From: JADJGC01 sp964617645
Lineage (GTDB): Bacteria > Zixibacteria > MSB-5A5 > CAIYYT01
Direction of reading: 5' to 3'
DNA: 64,000 nt
NCBI GenBank assembly: GCA_964617645.1
Contig: CAZTYE010000003.1
Location: 310,001-374,000, forward strand
The notes under the pieces are model-generated. The model was not told where the DNA came from and made no database searches. It saw only the letters and a program-made list of their open reading frames with translations. The position numbers and the translations under genes were made by a program. This document shows, one piece after another, positions 41,937 through 51,693 of this stretch (positions are counted from its first letter, which is position 1; the number at the start of each line of letters is the position of its first letter).

Positions 41937-42578
41937 TTAGAGAGAGAAAGAGAGATAGCGGATGGTTCGGCCGTCAGCAAGATGGCGTTTCTCGTAGGAA
42001 GTTTGGATCGCCAATATCTCATTCCCGACCGGGTTGGCATACAGGTCGTCAATCTTCTCGGTGAGCTTCAGGCCCATCTCTGTGATGACCTCCTGCGTAA
42101 ACGCAAACAGATTTGGCTCATCGGTTTTGAGGTGAATTGTGCCGCCGGGTATGATGATTTGCCCGTAAATATTGACGAATCTGGGCGATGTTAACCGCTT
42201 CTTGGCCTTGCCTTCACGCAGAAACGGGTCGGGGAAGGTGATCCAGATTTCAGTTACTTCGCCCGGGCCAAAGCACTGGGCCAGTTGCTCTATCGGGAGC
42301 CGCACAAAAGCGGCATTGGCGAGGTTTTCTTCAATTGCCGTCTTCGCACCGCGCCAGAGCCGTGCCCCTTTTAAATCGATGCCGATGAAATTGCGCTGCG
42401 GATACAGCCGTGCCAGCCCCACCGTGTATTCTCCCCGACCGCAGGCTAACTCAACAGTAATCGGATTATCATTGTGAAAATAGTCACGATGCCACCGTCC
42501 GCGCAGATGCGTTGACATCTGGATGACATTCGGGAATGTCGCCATCTCGGCGAACCGTTTGAGCTTCTTCTTAGCCAT
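41937..42578 (-). CDS. trmB: tRNA (guanine46-N7)-methyltransferase
   Basis: 213 residues. SAM site ELACGRGEYTVGLARLYPQRNFIGIDLKGARLW; TEIWITFPDPFLREGKAKKRLTSPRFV is the PDP motif specific to TrmB and decides the family; LKTDEPNLFAFTQEVI follows. Methylates G46 in the variable loop of tRNA. Its start is followed upstream by an intergenic stretch with palindromes (42579-42955). Confidence 0.95.
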   Translation of the reverse strand: MAKKKLKRFAEMATFPNVIQMSTHLRGRWHRDYFHNDNPITVELACGRGEYTVGLARLYPQRNFIGIDLKGARLWRGAKTAIEENLANAAFVRLPIEQLAQCFGPGEVTEIWITFPDPFLREGKAKKRLTSPRFVNIYGQIIIPGGTIHLKTDEPNLFAFTQEVITEMGLKLTEKIDDLYANPVGNEILAIQTSYEKRHLADGRTIRYLSFSL

Positions 42579-42955
42579 TGTTATCTGTCACTCCACCGCA
42601 TCTCGGTACGAACGTAGCGCAAGATTAGGTGATCGAGCGCAGCGTGTCAAGCAATGCGGCAAGTCCGATGCCGGGATATCGGGATTGCGGTCGGGTCGAG
42701 GCACGAAGAGAACCGAGGTCTGCAGCTAATTCTCTTGATCAGGGTGGGACGCAGTGGCCAGAATTTCTGCCGGCCACTGCGCAGCTCAACTCGCTTCAGG
42801 AGAGTGGGGTGGTGGTGTTAGCAAGACGTGGAGAAGCGAGATTTGTGTAAATCGAAAACGGTTGTCGAGAACTGCTGCTGCCAACAATGTGGCAAGACGC
42901 ACAGGATTCGCCCGTGGCCGGCGATCTTGCCGGCCACGAACGACTTAGAGGCGTT
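42579..42955. other. Intergenic stretch with two related palindromes
   Basis: No gene recognised. GCAGTGGCC/GGCCACTGC at 42751-42780 and CGTGGCCGGC/GCCGGCCACG at 42913-42938 share the outer GTGGCC...GCCGGCCAC frame but have different centres, like paired members of one palindromic family. Confidence 0.6.
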
Positions 42956-45900
42956 TTACGGGCAAGCCGCGCAGGGAGTAGCGCCGCCGCCGAAGATATA
43001 GTTGATCAAGAACACTGCATCGGCAATCGAGATAGCGCCGGTGCAGTCGGCGTCTCCGGATTCCAGTGGGCTGGGAGCGGGACCGCCGGCGAAGATGTAG
43101 TTGATCAGCCGTACGGCGTCGGCAATCGAGATTGCCCCGCTGGCGTCGGCATCGCCGCAAAGATAACAGCGAGAACAGTAACCGGCATTACAGACGGCCT
43201 CGCACTCATCGGGAACACCGTTGCCGTTTGTATCCTGAGATGTCCCCATCGCAATATCAGTCGCGTCGTCGATCTCGTTGAGGTTGCAATCGACCGGCGA
43301 CTGCGGCTGCACAATGCCGGCGCCGACCGGCTCGTAAACGCCGTCATTGTCATCATCGATGGAGAATTGAATAATCGGCGATTCGAGAGCTTCGAACAGC
43401 GCGAGGCCAAGATTCACAGAAATCGGCTCGACCGTTCCAAAGCCAACAACCCGCTGAGTAATGACGGGTTCACCCGGTGGGAGGCCATTGAGACTAATCA
43501 GCGGGGATGGCGCTCCGCTCTCGGAAGTCAGCGCCTCAATCCGAAAGCGCAGAACGCCCGTTGAATCGTCGTCATTGAGCACATTGAAGGTCATCGCCGA
43601 GTTTTGCCCCTTGCGCAGCGGAATCGGAATGTTCGGCTCGATCGCGAGGATACACCATTTCAAGGGGGCGATGAATTTTCCCGAGCAAGTCGAGCTGGCG
43701 CCGGTAATCGGGTCAATGATCGACACCGAGTAGCAGGCCGTGTTTCCGCTGACAAACCCCGACGGTTTGGTGACGGTGATCGGGATGGTCGTGCACTGCC
43801 CCGGCAGCAGCAGCGGTGTGACGCCGCTTGACGGCGAGAACGTGAACCCGACTCCGGAGAAGTTACAGCCGACGCCGGTCGGTAAACCGGCCAACGAGTA
43901 GTTGATCGTCGCCGGCGACGTGCCGTCGTTGCAGATCGTGAGATTCAGAATCTTGGTGTTCTGGTTTTTGCAAAAGATTATTACCGGCGGAATTTTGCAG
44001 CTAACCTTGCATTTACCGGAACTGCCGGCGGCATGCAGCGCCTGAACCTCGCTCTGCGAGAGCACGCGATTGAATATCTCGAGCTCATCGATATAGCCGT
44101 CGAAGTAGCGATTCGTGAGATAACAGCCGCCGGTATTCAAGAACGTCCCGTGACCGATATCCATAATCGGGCCGGCGTTCGTGCTGTACAACGGGCCGTT
44201 GATCGGGGTAAATGTGCCGATCAAGTTGCCATTCAGAAAGAACTTGCCGCCGTTAGTCGTGCGCGACACCGTCACGGCGACGTGCTGCCACTGGTTGAGC
44301 GCAATTACCCCCGGCGCAGACAGGAATGTCGTCTGTGCCGTCGGGAAACTGCTCATCACGAGGCCGAGGTAGCCGGTATTCGTTCCCTGGCCGTCATCCT
44401 TAACGAAGAAGCAGGCACCGTCGAGACCGTTGCCGCCGAAGAACCATTGGCGGTTATCAAAGATCGGATCGACACAGGGCGCGTTTCCGGCGTTGATCAG
44501 GAAGGTCGCGCAATTGTTGCTGAAACTGGTGGGATAGATCCAAACATCGGCGCTGAAATCGCCCGGCCCGATGCCGACGAATGGGTCATTGTACACGCGA
44601 ACGATATCCTGATTGGCCGGCGCCGGACCGAATCGATACGATCCGCTGACCTTGCCCCCAGAAAAGCCGAATGAGCCAATCTGCGTTCCGGGGTTGTCGC
44701 CGCCGGCCAGATCATAGGTCGTCGAAGGAGCGGTCTCGTCGAAGGAGTACCACGCTACCATTTTGGGCGGAACATTGGCGCAGCAGGTGTCGGCCGGATT
44801 GTCGGAGCACCTGAAATTGCCGAAGTTCACATTTGCCTGACTCTGTCCCGAACCGAGAGTGATCGTATGCGTACTCGGCGACGGGAACGTTTGCACCCAG
44901 TTGGGCTGGTTGACTTCGATTACCGTGAACGTCGTGCACGGCAGATTCGTAAACGAGTAGCTGCCATTGGCGGCCGTGGTCGTGCTGGCATACAGCGGAC
45001 CGCCCTGATAGTAAAGCTGGATCGTCCAACCGCTGAGGCCCGGTTCGCCAACGTCATGAACGCCATCGCGGTCGTAGTCATTCCACTTGCGACCGCTGAT
45101 GCTACAGTTGTTGGTGTCACCGCTGGGGCAGCAACTACCGACGATTAACTGCAGGTAATCAATCATCGTATCGTCATGCAGCAGAAAATCGAGTTTGCCG
45201 TCCTGCAGCAGCGGCATCACGCTGGTGACGAAGCCATACGGCGGCAGGTTTGCCAGATCGAGACAGGCGGTCATCGTGTCGCCGGGATTCCAGATCGTGT
45301 CGGCGCCGGCCGTGTGAATTCCCAGAAGCTGGCTGAGACTCAGGTGATAGATGCTGGCAGTGCCGGGGTAATCGCCCAGTTGCAGGTCGTCATCTTCGCA
45401 GCCGGCATTGAAGCCCTGCAGCCGCAGGCATAGTTTGGCCGAAACGACGCAACAGCTCGTGTCAAAACAGTTCGAGAAAGTGTGGCCAAAGCACTGGTTG
45501 AACGCCGGTTGATCAAACGACAGATTTGGCGCGTTCTGGCACAATTCGTTCAGGAATGTTGTCAGCGCCGGGGATGGCGACGGCACTTCCGGACCGTCGA
45601 ATTGGAATTGATCATCCTTGCCGGCAAAGCAGGTATCGTAGGCGATTGCTGCGCACTTGGCGGTGTCAATGTTACCAAAGTCGTAGCCGGTCATGATCGA
45701 ATTGTAGAACGCCTGATAAACATTGTACTGGAGCGTCGCCGGCCCGGTCTGCACCCAACCGGGCTGCTGGATTTCATAGACAAAGTGGAGATAGATCGAA
45801 GCCAAGTTGTAGATTGCATAGGCGCCGGTGGCGTCGGTCGTGTCGCAAAACGTGCCATAATAATCGGTGGCGCAGACGACCCAACCCGGAAGACCAACTT

Positions 45901-46891
45901 CGTTTGAGTCTCTTACGCCGTCGCAATCGAGATCTTCATACTTCACACCGTGAAGTTCGCCTTGCGGATCAGGTCAGCCGCCGTCCATTTTGGCATTGGC
46001 GTAGTCGATCTCGGTATTGTCGCGAATTAACAAATCAAGATCGCCGTCCTGCAACGCGGCGAGGATATTGGTGAGACCGCGATGCGCGACCGGTAATGCC
46101 GCCAAGTCGAGCGCCAGTGTCATAGTATCGCCCGGATCCCAACTAACGTCAGCGCCGGCAGTACGCCATTCCAGTAACGTATTTAGATCGGCGCGCCAAA
46201 TTGCGCCGGCATCGGGGAAATCACCGAAGATCAACTCATCGTCGCCGGAGCCGTTGGACGACGCGCGCAGCCGCATCGTGATCACAGCGTCGATCGGCCC
46301 GCAGGCCGTCCAGCAGTTGCCGATCGTATGACCAAAGCACGCGCCGTTCGCGGGAGTATCAAACAACTCCAGTGGCGTGCCACAGGAACTCATCTCGGCA
46401 AGTAGCCCGGAACTTGGTATCGCGGTTTCAGAGCCGTTGCCGGTGTCGAACTGATCATTCACCCCGGCATTACAATCGTAGTGCGGTGTGGTGTCGCACT
46501 GCGGTGTGTATTTCAGCGCGAAGTCACGGCCGGTGAGCGCATCGCTGGCTGTCAGCGAGGCGCGGTGATCGACGGAGTGAGGAGTTGACTGCAAATATTC
46601 GGCTTGTTGTGCTATGGAAACGGCATACGCACCCGCCGCCAGACTGCCGAAAATGTAGGCGCCGTCGCCGGCGGTCACCATCGAATCGAGAATCGGCGGC
46701 TGACCGCCGACCACACCGCGCAGATAGATCTTCCAACCGGCAAGCGCCGGATCGACAGGCTGCTTGAGGCCGTCGCAATTGCGATCGATGAAGACGGTTC
46801 CGCCGATGCTGGCGGCGCCGGCGCCGACACTCAGCAGCAGCGACAACATCATCGCCAATGACAAGAGCTTGTGAGCAGGATGACGGGGCAC
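42956..46891 (-). pseudogene. Giant secreted SdrD-B/LamG/dockerin protein split by one in-frame TGA
   Basis: One frame of 1312 codons, with TGA at 45974-45976 the only break. The upstream part (305 residues, 45974-46891) has a signal peptide and an SdrD B-like domain (VFIDRNCDGLKQPVDPALAGWKIYL). The downstream part continues the same domain type (KYEDLDCDGVRDSNEVGLPGW and KWNDYDRDGVHDVGEPGLSGW), a LamG-like domain (WYSFDE...HVAVTVSR...DELEIFNRVL), and two dockerin repeats at the end. Position of the TGA coincides with a Cys in the parallel internal repeat. The downstream piece has a GTG at 45946 but no ribosome site. Could be a nonsense mutation, a sequencing error, or recoding. Confidence 0.7.
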
Positions 46892-46983
46892 ATCTCCTCC
46901 ACATGCGGATGATGAAGCTTAGCCCGGGCTCATCCGAGTCCGCAGTTTAGAATTGAAGTCGATTACGGTTTGATTTGGTTGCC

Positions 46984-47000
46984 GCCGGGTTCAACCCGGC
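46984..47000 (-). terminator. Palindrome after the kinase gene
   Basis: GCCGGG/CCCGGC with a TTCAA or TTGAA loop, downstream of the kinase stop (47097) in its direction of transcription; no T tract, so termination is weak or RNA-stability based. Confidence 0.3.
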
Positions 47001-47096
47001 AAACTACGCCGCTGCAATTATAGTCTTTATCGGGTGATTTTGTCAATAATAAACTGTTCCGCGTTGCCGATAGCAGACTGCGCAATGCGGTCGCCT

Positions 47097-49694
47097 TCAG
47101 CCGCGAAGCAGGGTTTGAAACGCCGGATATCCGCGAAGGGGCTTGAAGTCCTCGCCGGAGAGCAATAAGGCCTTAGAGATGCTTGATGGCACGGACAGCA
47201 GAAATCGCAATTCCGCAACTGCGTTGTCGAACTCCGCGAGCCAGATGTAGATCAGCATCAGCGCCTCGCGATAAACAATACTAAACACCTGATCACTTTC
47301 ATGCGGGAAAAGCTCAACGGCGCGCTTACCGGATGCGAGCGCCGCCTCGCGCCGACCGAGACCGGCGCAGGCTAATCCGTGGTGCGCCAAATAGCGCGCG
47401 TCGTCGGGAATCGATTTGATCTTCGACTCAAGCATGATCCGCGCCGATTCGAAGTACGATTTCGATTCGGCCACCTTGCCGGCACGCGCCGCCAGGCGGC
47501 CTTTGTGGAGGAAGTGCAGTTCCATTTCGGTCTCATCGACGGCAAGGTTGTCCATCGCGATTTGCAGATCGCCGGAGTACTCGACGAAGGGATCAAGCAG
47601 CACCCATTCGATCACGATTTCGGCGGGCTTGATCTTGCCTTCGGATTCCCGAAACACTTGCGCTGCGGATTTGACGTCACCGTCACGCAGGTAGACCGTC
47701 AGAGCTTTGCGGGCATAAACATCGGTCCAATCAGGCGCCAGCCACAATGCCCGATCAAATTGCGCAATCGCCTGATCGTATTGACGATTCAGCATCAGTG
47801 TGTTGCCATACTCGTAAGACATGAGCGAAGACTTGGGATCGAGTTCTGCCGCTTTGCGGATATTGCGCAGCGACTCATTCCAGAGGCCGAGACGGCGTTG
47901 GATGAATCCGGTAGCGGCAAGCAGGCTCGCATCATTGGGGCGCGCCTTGCTCGCGCGGGTGAAGTGCTCGAGCGCCTGAACGTACTCGCGGCAGCCGTAG
48001 TAATGGTAGTAGCCCAGCGCCAGGCTCGTTTCGGGTGCGTCCGGCGCAATGGCCGCTGCTGTTTCCGCCGCCGCCTTGGCCCTGGCAACGCGTGCGGGAG
48101 TGCGGTCGTGGAAGAACCAGAACATCGCCGAATGTGCCATCGACAAGCGAACGTGAGCCAACGCGAATTGCGGATCGAGGGCGATGGCTTGTTCATAAAG
48201 ATCGATCGCCTTGCTCATATCTTCGGGATTAGTGCTGCGCGGGAAGAATTCGTTACCGCGAAGATACAAGTCAAATGCTTCGAGATTGCTCGTCGGCGTG
48301 CGTCCCAGACTGTCCGCTTCATTGGCGGCAAGCGCAACCCCGAGCGCCTTGGAGATTTCCTCCGCCAATTCCGACTGCAGTGAGAAGATCTGTTCCAACA
48401 CGCGGTCGTAGGATTCCGCCCAGAGATACGATTCGTCTTTGGCGTCGACCAGTTTGCAGCTCATCCGAAAGCGCGACGGCGATTGCGAGTTGTCCCAACG
48501 GATCGTGGCGGTCAGCAGGTACTCGACTCCAAGCTCGGCGGCGATTTGCGTTTGTTTCTGTGCGCGCACGTCAAATTGTCGAGCCGAGTTGTTGGAGATG
48601 ACTTTCAGCGACTTGATTTTCGCCAAACTGGTGGTAATCTCGTCGGTGATGCCCTCGGCAAAGTAATTGTGCTCGGTTGGTCCAAGATTCTCGAACGGCA
48701 GGATGGCGATCGCTTTCTTGGCGCCGATCGCAGTGCGGGTTACGGAGCTGGCATCGACCGCGGGCAATCGTACACCACTGCGAGAGTTCGGCCCGGCATC
48801 CGACACGGCCGGGGCGGCCACGCCCGAAGCAGTGCCGACACTGCGCAGGGCGGCGCTAAACTCCTCGATCGACTGGAAACGTTCGCAACGATCTTTCTTG
48901 AGCGCGCGTTCGATAATCGACTCCCATTGTGGCGCGAGCTGTGAGCTGTTTGACCGCAGTGACGGCGCCGGCTGCTGCAAGATCGCCAGAAGCGTTGCCA
49001 CCTCCGAGTCGCGTTTGAACGGCGATTGGCCGGTCAGCAGCTCGTACAGGACGACACCCAGCGAAAAAATGTCCGAGCGATGGTCGACGTCGGCGCCTTG
49101 CGCCTGTTCCGGCGACATGTAAGTAATCGTACCGAGACGAACACCGGTCGACGTCAGGCTTGAGACGGTTTGAAATTTCGCCAGACCGAAATCGAGGATT
49201 TTCACGCGACCTTTGGCGGTGACCAGGATATTGGCAGGCTTGATGTCGCGATGGACGATACTGCGCTCATGTGCGGCCGCGAGACCGGCGCAGATTTGCA
49301 GCACCAAAGCCTGTGCGCGATCAACCTCCAGAGCGCCACCCTTCATTATGTCCTTAAGTGGCGATCCTTCGACATACTCCATCGCGATGAACTGTCGTCC
49401 CTCGTGCTCGTCGACCTCATAAATCGTTATGATGTTTTCGTGGTTGAGCGCCGCCGCGGTTTGCGCTTCGCGGACAAAGCGCGCCTTGGTTTCAGCATCG
49501 GCGGCCATCGCCGGGGGGAGCAGTTTAATCGCCACATTGCGCTGGAGTTTGGGATCAAAGGCGAGATAAACTTCGCCCATACCGCCGGCGCCGAGTTTTT
49601 CGATGATGCGATAGCGGGCGATTGCCGTGTGCGCCAACGCCGAAACGCGGGTCTGCTCGTTGTTGCCTTGGTGATCAGCAGCAGTCATTGACAT
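47097..49694 (-). CDS. Serine/threonine kinase with TolB-like and TPR regions
   Basis: 865 residues. Kinase domain 28-290: GAGGMGEVY loop, invariant Lys57 (VAIKLLPP), catalytic Asp149 in HRDIKPANIL, DFG at 167-169, and SPEQAQG. Then a TolB-like N-terminal region (IAILPFENLGPTEHNYFAEGITDEITTSL) followed by about 10 TPR-like helices. No membrane span seen. Domain order equals that of many FCB kinases that act in stress or development signalling. A fusion with TolB-like region suggests an output to envelope homeostasis; the substrate is unknown. Confidence 0.88.
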   Translation of the reverse strand: MSMTAADHQGNNEQTRVSALAHTAIARYRIIEKLGAGGMGEVYLAFDPKLQRNVAIKLLPPAMAADAETKARFVREAQTAAALNHENIITIYEVDEHEGRQFIAMEYVEGSPLKDIMKGGALEVDRAQALVLQICAGLAAAHERSIVHRDIKPANILVTAKGRVKILDFGLAKFQTVSSLTSTGVRLGTITYMSPEQAQGADVDHRSDIFSLGVVLYELLTGQSPFKRDSEVATLLAILQQPAPSLRSNSSQLAPQWESIIERALKKDRCERFQSIEEFSAALRSVGTASGVAAPAVSDAGPNSRSGVRLPAVDASSVTRTAIGAKKAIAILPFENLGPTEHNYFAEGITDEITTSLAKIKSLKVISNNSARQFDVRAQKQTQIAAELGVEYLLTATIRWDNSQSPSRFRMSCKLVDAKDESYLWAESYDRVLEQIFSLQSELAEEISKALGVALAANEADSLGRTPTSNLEAFDLYLRGNEFFPRSTNPEDMSKAIDLYEQAIALDPQFALAHVRLSMAHSAMFWFFHDRTPARVARAKAAAETAAAIAPDAPETSLALGYYHYYGCREYVQALEHFTRASKARPNDASLLAATGFIQRRLGLWNESLRNIRKAAELDPKSSLMSYEYGNTLMLNRQYDQAIAQFDRALWLAPDWTDVYARKALTVYLRDGDVKSAAQVFRESEGKIKPAEIVIEWVLLDPFVEYSGDLQIAMDNLAVDETEMELHFLHKGRLAARAGKVAESKSYFESARIMLESKIKSIPDDARYLAHHGLACAGLGRREAALASGKRAVELFPHESDQVFSIVYREALMLIYIWLAEFDNAVAELRFLLSVPSSISKALLLSGEDFKPLRGYPAFQTLLRG

Positions 49695-49814
49695 CCCGGA
49701 AAAATCGCGCCTTCAGTTTCGAAAGGCGGCGCAGTGAACTTACGATAGAATACGGAAGCTTCGCCAGCCACGAAACAAAAATGCGTGCAGACTGAACGGC
49801 TTGATGATCAAAAC

Positions 49815-49843
49815 GAGCCGCCGGCAATTGAGACCGGCGGCTC
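49815..49843 (-). terminator. Intrinsic terminator after the small dockerin gene
   Basis: GAGCCGCCGG/CCGGCGGCTC, 10-bp perfect stem, followed in the minus direction by GTTTTG. Confidence 0.7.
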
Positions 49844-49864
49844 GACAACGTTAGAAGTGTAGAT

Positions 49865-50269
49865 CTAAGAGCGAAAGATGTAGTTGATCAGCGCGACGAC
49901 ATCCGCGATTGAGATATTCCCGCTGCCGTCGGCATCGCCGGCACAAAGTGACACCGGAGCCGGTCCGCCCGAGAAGATGTAGTTGATCAGGAAAACGGCG
50001 TCGGCAATGGATGTTTGCCCGTTACCATCGGCATCGCCGACCAGACATGGCGGTCCGAAGTTCTGCCAGAAGCCTTGCCGCACACGGAAGTTCTGGCTTT
50101 GAGTTTCACCGATGGCAGTTTGCACCGCCGTGCCCTTGAGTTGATAAGAACCGGCAGTCGCATTTGTTCCGCCGGCTGACACTACCTGCCAGTGAACGAT
50201 AGTATCGGCTGCCGCAGTGACGACAATCGTGAGGATCATGGTCAGGCACAGAATCCGCATGAATTTCAT
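49865..50269 (-). CDS. Small secreted dockerin protein
   Basis: 134 residues: signal peptide (1-21), short beta-rich part, then two dockerin repeats (VGDADGNGQTSIADAVFLINYIF and AGDADGSGNISIADVVALINYIF) reaching the C-terminus. Encoded 24 bp downstream of the coiled-coil secreted protein on the same strand, so the two are probably one operon. Confidence 0.75.
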   Translation of the reverse strand: MKFMRILCLTMILTIVVTAAADTIVHWQVVSAGGTNATAGSYQLKGTAVQTAIGETQSQNFRVRQGFWQNFGPPCLVGDADGNGQTSIADAVFLINYIFSGGPAPVSLCAGDADGSGNISIADVVALINYIFRS

Positions 50270-50293
50270 TTTCTGACTCCGTTATCCGATCGG

Positions 50294-51442
50294 TCAGCGC
50301 TGACCCGAGTTGCTTTGCATCGACTTCATCATCAGGCGCAACTCAGCCACCTCGGCGCGCAAGCGATCGATCTCCGACGACGGCGCGGGAAACGGCGGCG
50401 CGGTGGTGGTAGCGGCAACAGCGTTTGCCTTTGGGCCGCTGACCACGCCATATGATTTGGGGATGAAGAGTAAAGACAGAGTCTTTTTAGTGGCCGCAAA
50501 GTTATTGTTGCCGCTGGTTCGTTTGGCGAGAAGATAAAAAGTGTGTGTGCCCGCGGTAACCGAAAAGATTTTCTGCGTCGACAGTGCGTTGCGGTACACC
50601 GACGACGCCAACTGGCCGGCGAGCGACCATTCGCGCTCTTGATCGCCCGGCAGCGCGGCGGCGAGGTCGGAAACCCCGCAAATTACGGCCGAGGCGGCGC
50701 CGCCGGAATGGCTGACTTCAAACTGACTGGATCCGATAACCAAAACGAACCCATCCATCGGACACTGGATGGTGTGTGAGATTAGGCTGGTGAGTGAATT
50801 GCCGACCGAGGTCGAGATATCGGAATCTTCGCTTTGCGCGGCGCCGGAATTAAATGCGGCAGTACACTGACGTGAATCGTCGCCGGCATACAGGACGCAG
50901 GGCGTAAAGATCTCGTTCTCGCTCGCCCAGAACTTGACCGAGTCGGTGTCGTCGAACAATTCGATACGTAGCTCATTCCGTCCGGCTCCCTCTTCCGGCG
51001 CCACGCCGATCGATCCCGAGATCACTCCACCCCGGGCGCCGTCCAGAGTTTCGACCCGCGAGGAGTAGCCCACGGACACCAGCCGGGTGCGCGGAGCGGC
51101 CTCGGTTTCGCCCTGAATCTGCAAACCGAGAAAGCTGTTGGAAGATGAGAAGACTTCGGCGTCGATGGGAATGATGTCACCGAGGATGACATTGAACAAA
51201 CCGTCGACGACTTGAACCGTCTGCATTTCCTCCCACTTTAGTGATGCCGGTTCAAGGGAAGTTGGGCTGTCCCAGATACGGAAGGTGATGACCAACGCCG
51301 GATTATTCAGCGGCTGGCCGTTGGTATCAGTGAGCAGGCCCTGGTAATTCAGCCGCGACGGCGTGGTTTGGGCGATTAGCGAGATGCCGCTGATCATCAC
51401 CAGTGCCACTAACACTATGAGGAATCGAGAGCGATGCGACAT
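50294..51442 (-). CDS. Secreted protein with C-terminal coiled coil
   Basis: 382 residues from ATG at 51442 (AAGGAG upstream). Signal peptide (SRFLIVLVALVMISGISLIAQ), then RLNYQGLLTDTNGQPLNNPALVITFRIWDS and an FSSSNSFLGLQIQGETEAAPRTRLVSVGYSSRV module, found in many secreted proteins of FCB-group bacteria (tail-fibre-like). The last 30 residues (SSEIDRLRAEVAELRLMMKSMQ) form a coiled coil that may trimerise. The function is unknown. Confidence 0.68.
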   Translation of the reverse strand: MSHRSRFLIVLVALVMISGISLIAQTTPSRLNYQGLLTDTNGQPLNNPALVITFRIWDSPTSLEPASLKWEEMQTVQVVDGLFNVILGDIIPIDAEVFSSSNSFLGLQIQGETEAAPRTRLVSVGYSSRVETLDGARGGVISGSIGVAPEEGAGRNELRIELFDDTDSVKFWASENEIFTPCVLYAGDDSRQCTAAFNSGAAQSEDSDISTSVGNSLTSLISHTIQCPMDGFVLVIGSSQFEVSHSGGAASAVICGVSDLAAALPGDQEREWSLAGQLASSVYRNALSTQKIFSVTAGTHTFYLLAKRTSGNNNFAATKKTLSLLFIPKSYGVVSGPKANAVAATTTAPPFPAPSSEIDRLRAEVAELRLMMKSMQSNSGQR

Positions 51443-51693
51443 GAGGGATCTCCTTCGGAATGATCTATGCAAGAGTCCTGTACTCGGGAGCGTTGGCGAC
51501 ATAACCCATTAGCGGCCGGCGCGACTATCAGGCCGGTGACTGGTTAGGAATGGAAATCTGGCGCGGGTTTTTCTCTGTCGACAAAGTAAGCTACGAAACC
51601 GCGGAAGCGAACACAAGCAAAAAATAGATATCATGGATAGATAAAGTCAAAGATTAACGGCAAGAGCCGGGGGCGACTCAGACTTAACCGCTG

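Noticed and set aside
45974..45976. Selenocysteine codon as a firm call
   Set aside because: The hairpin is short, and no sel genes are present in the window. Left as a hypothesis under findings.
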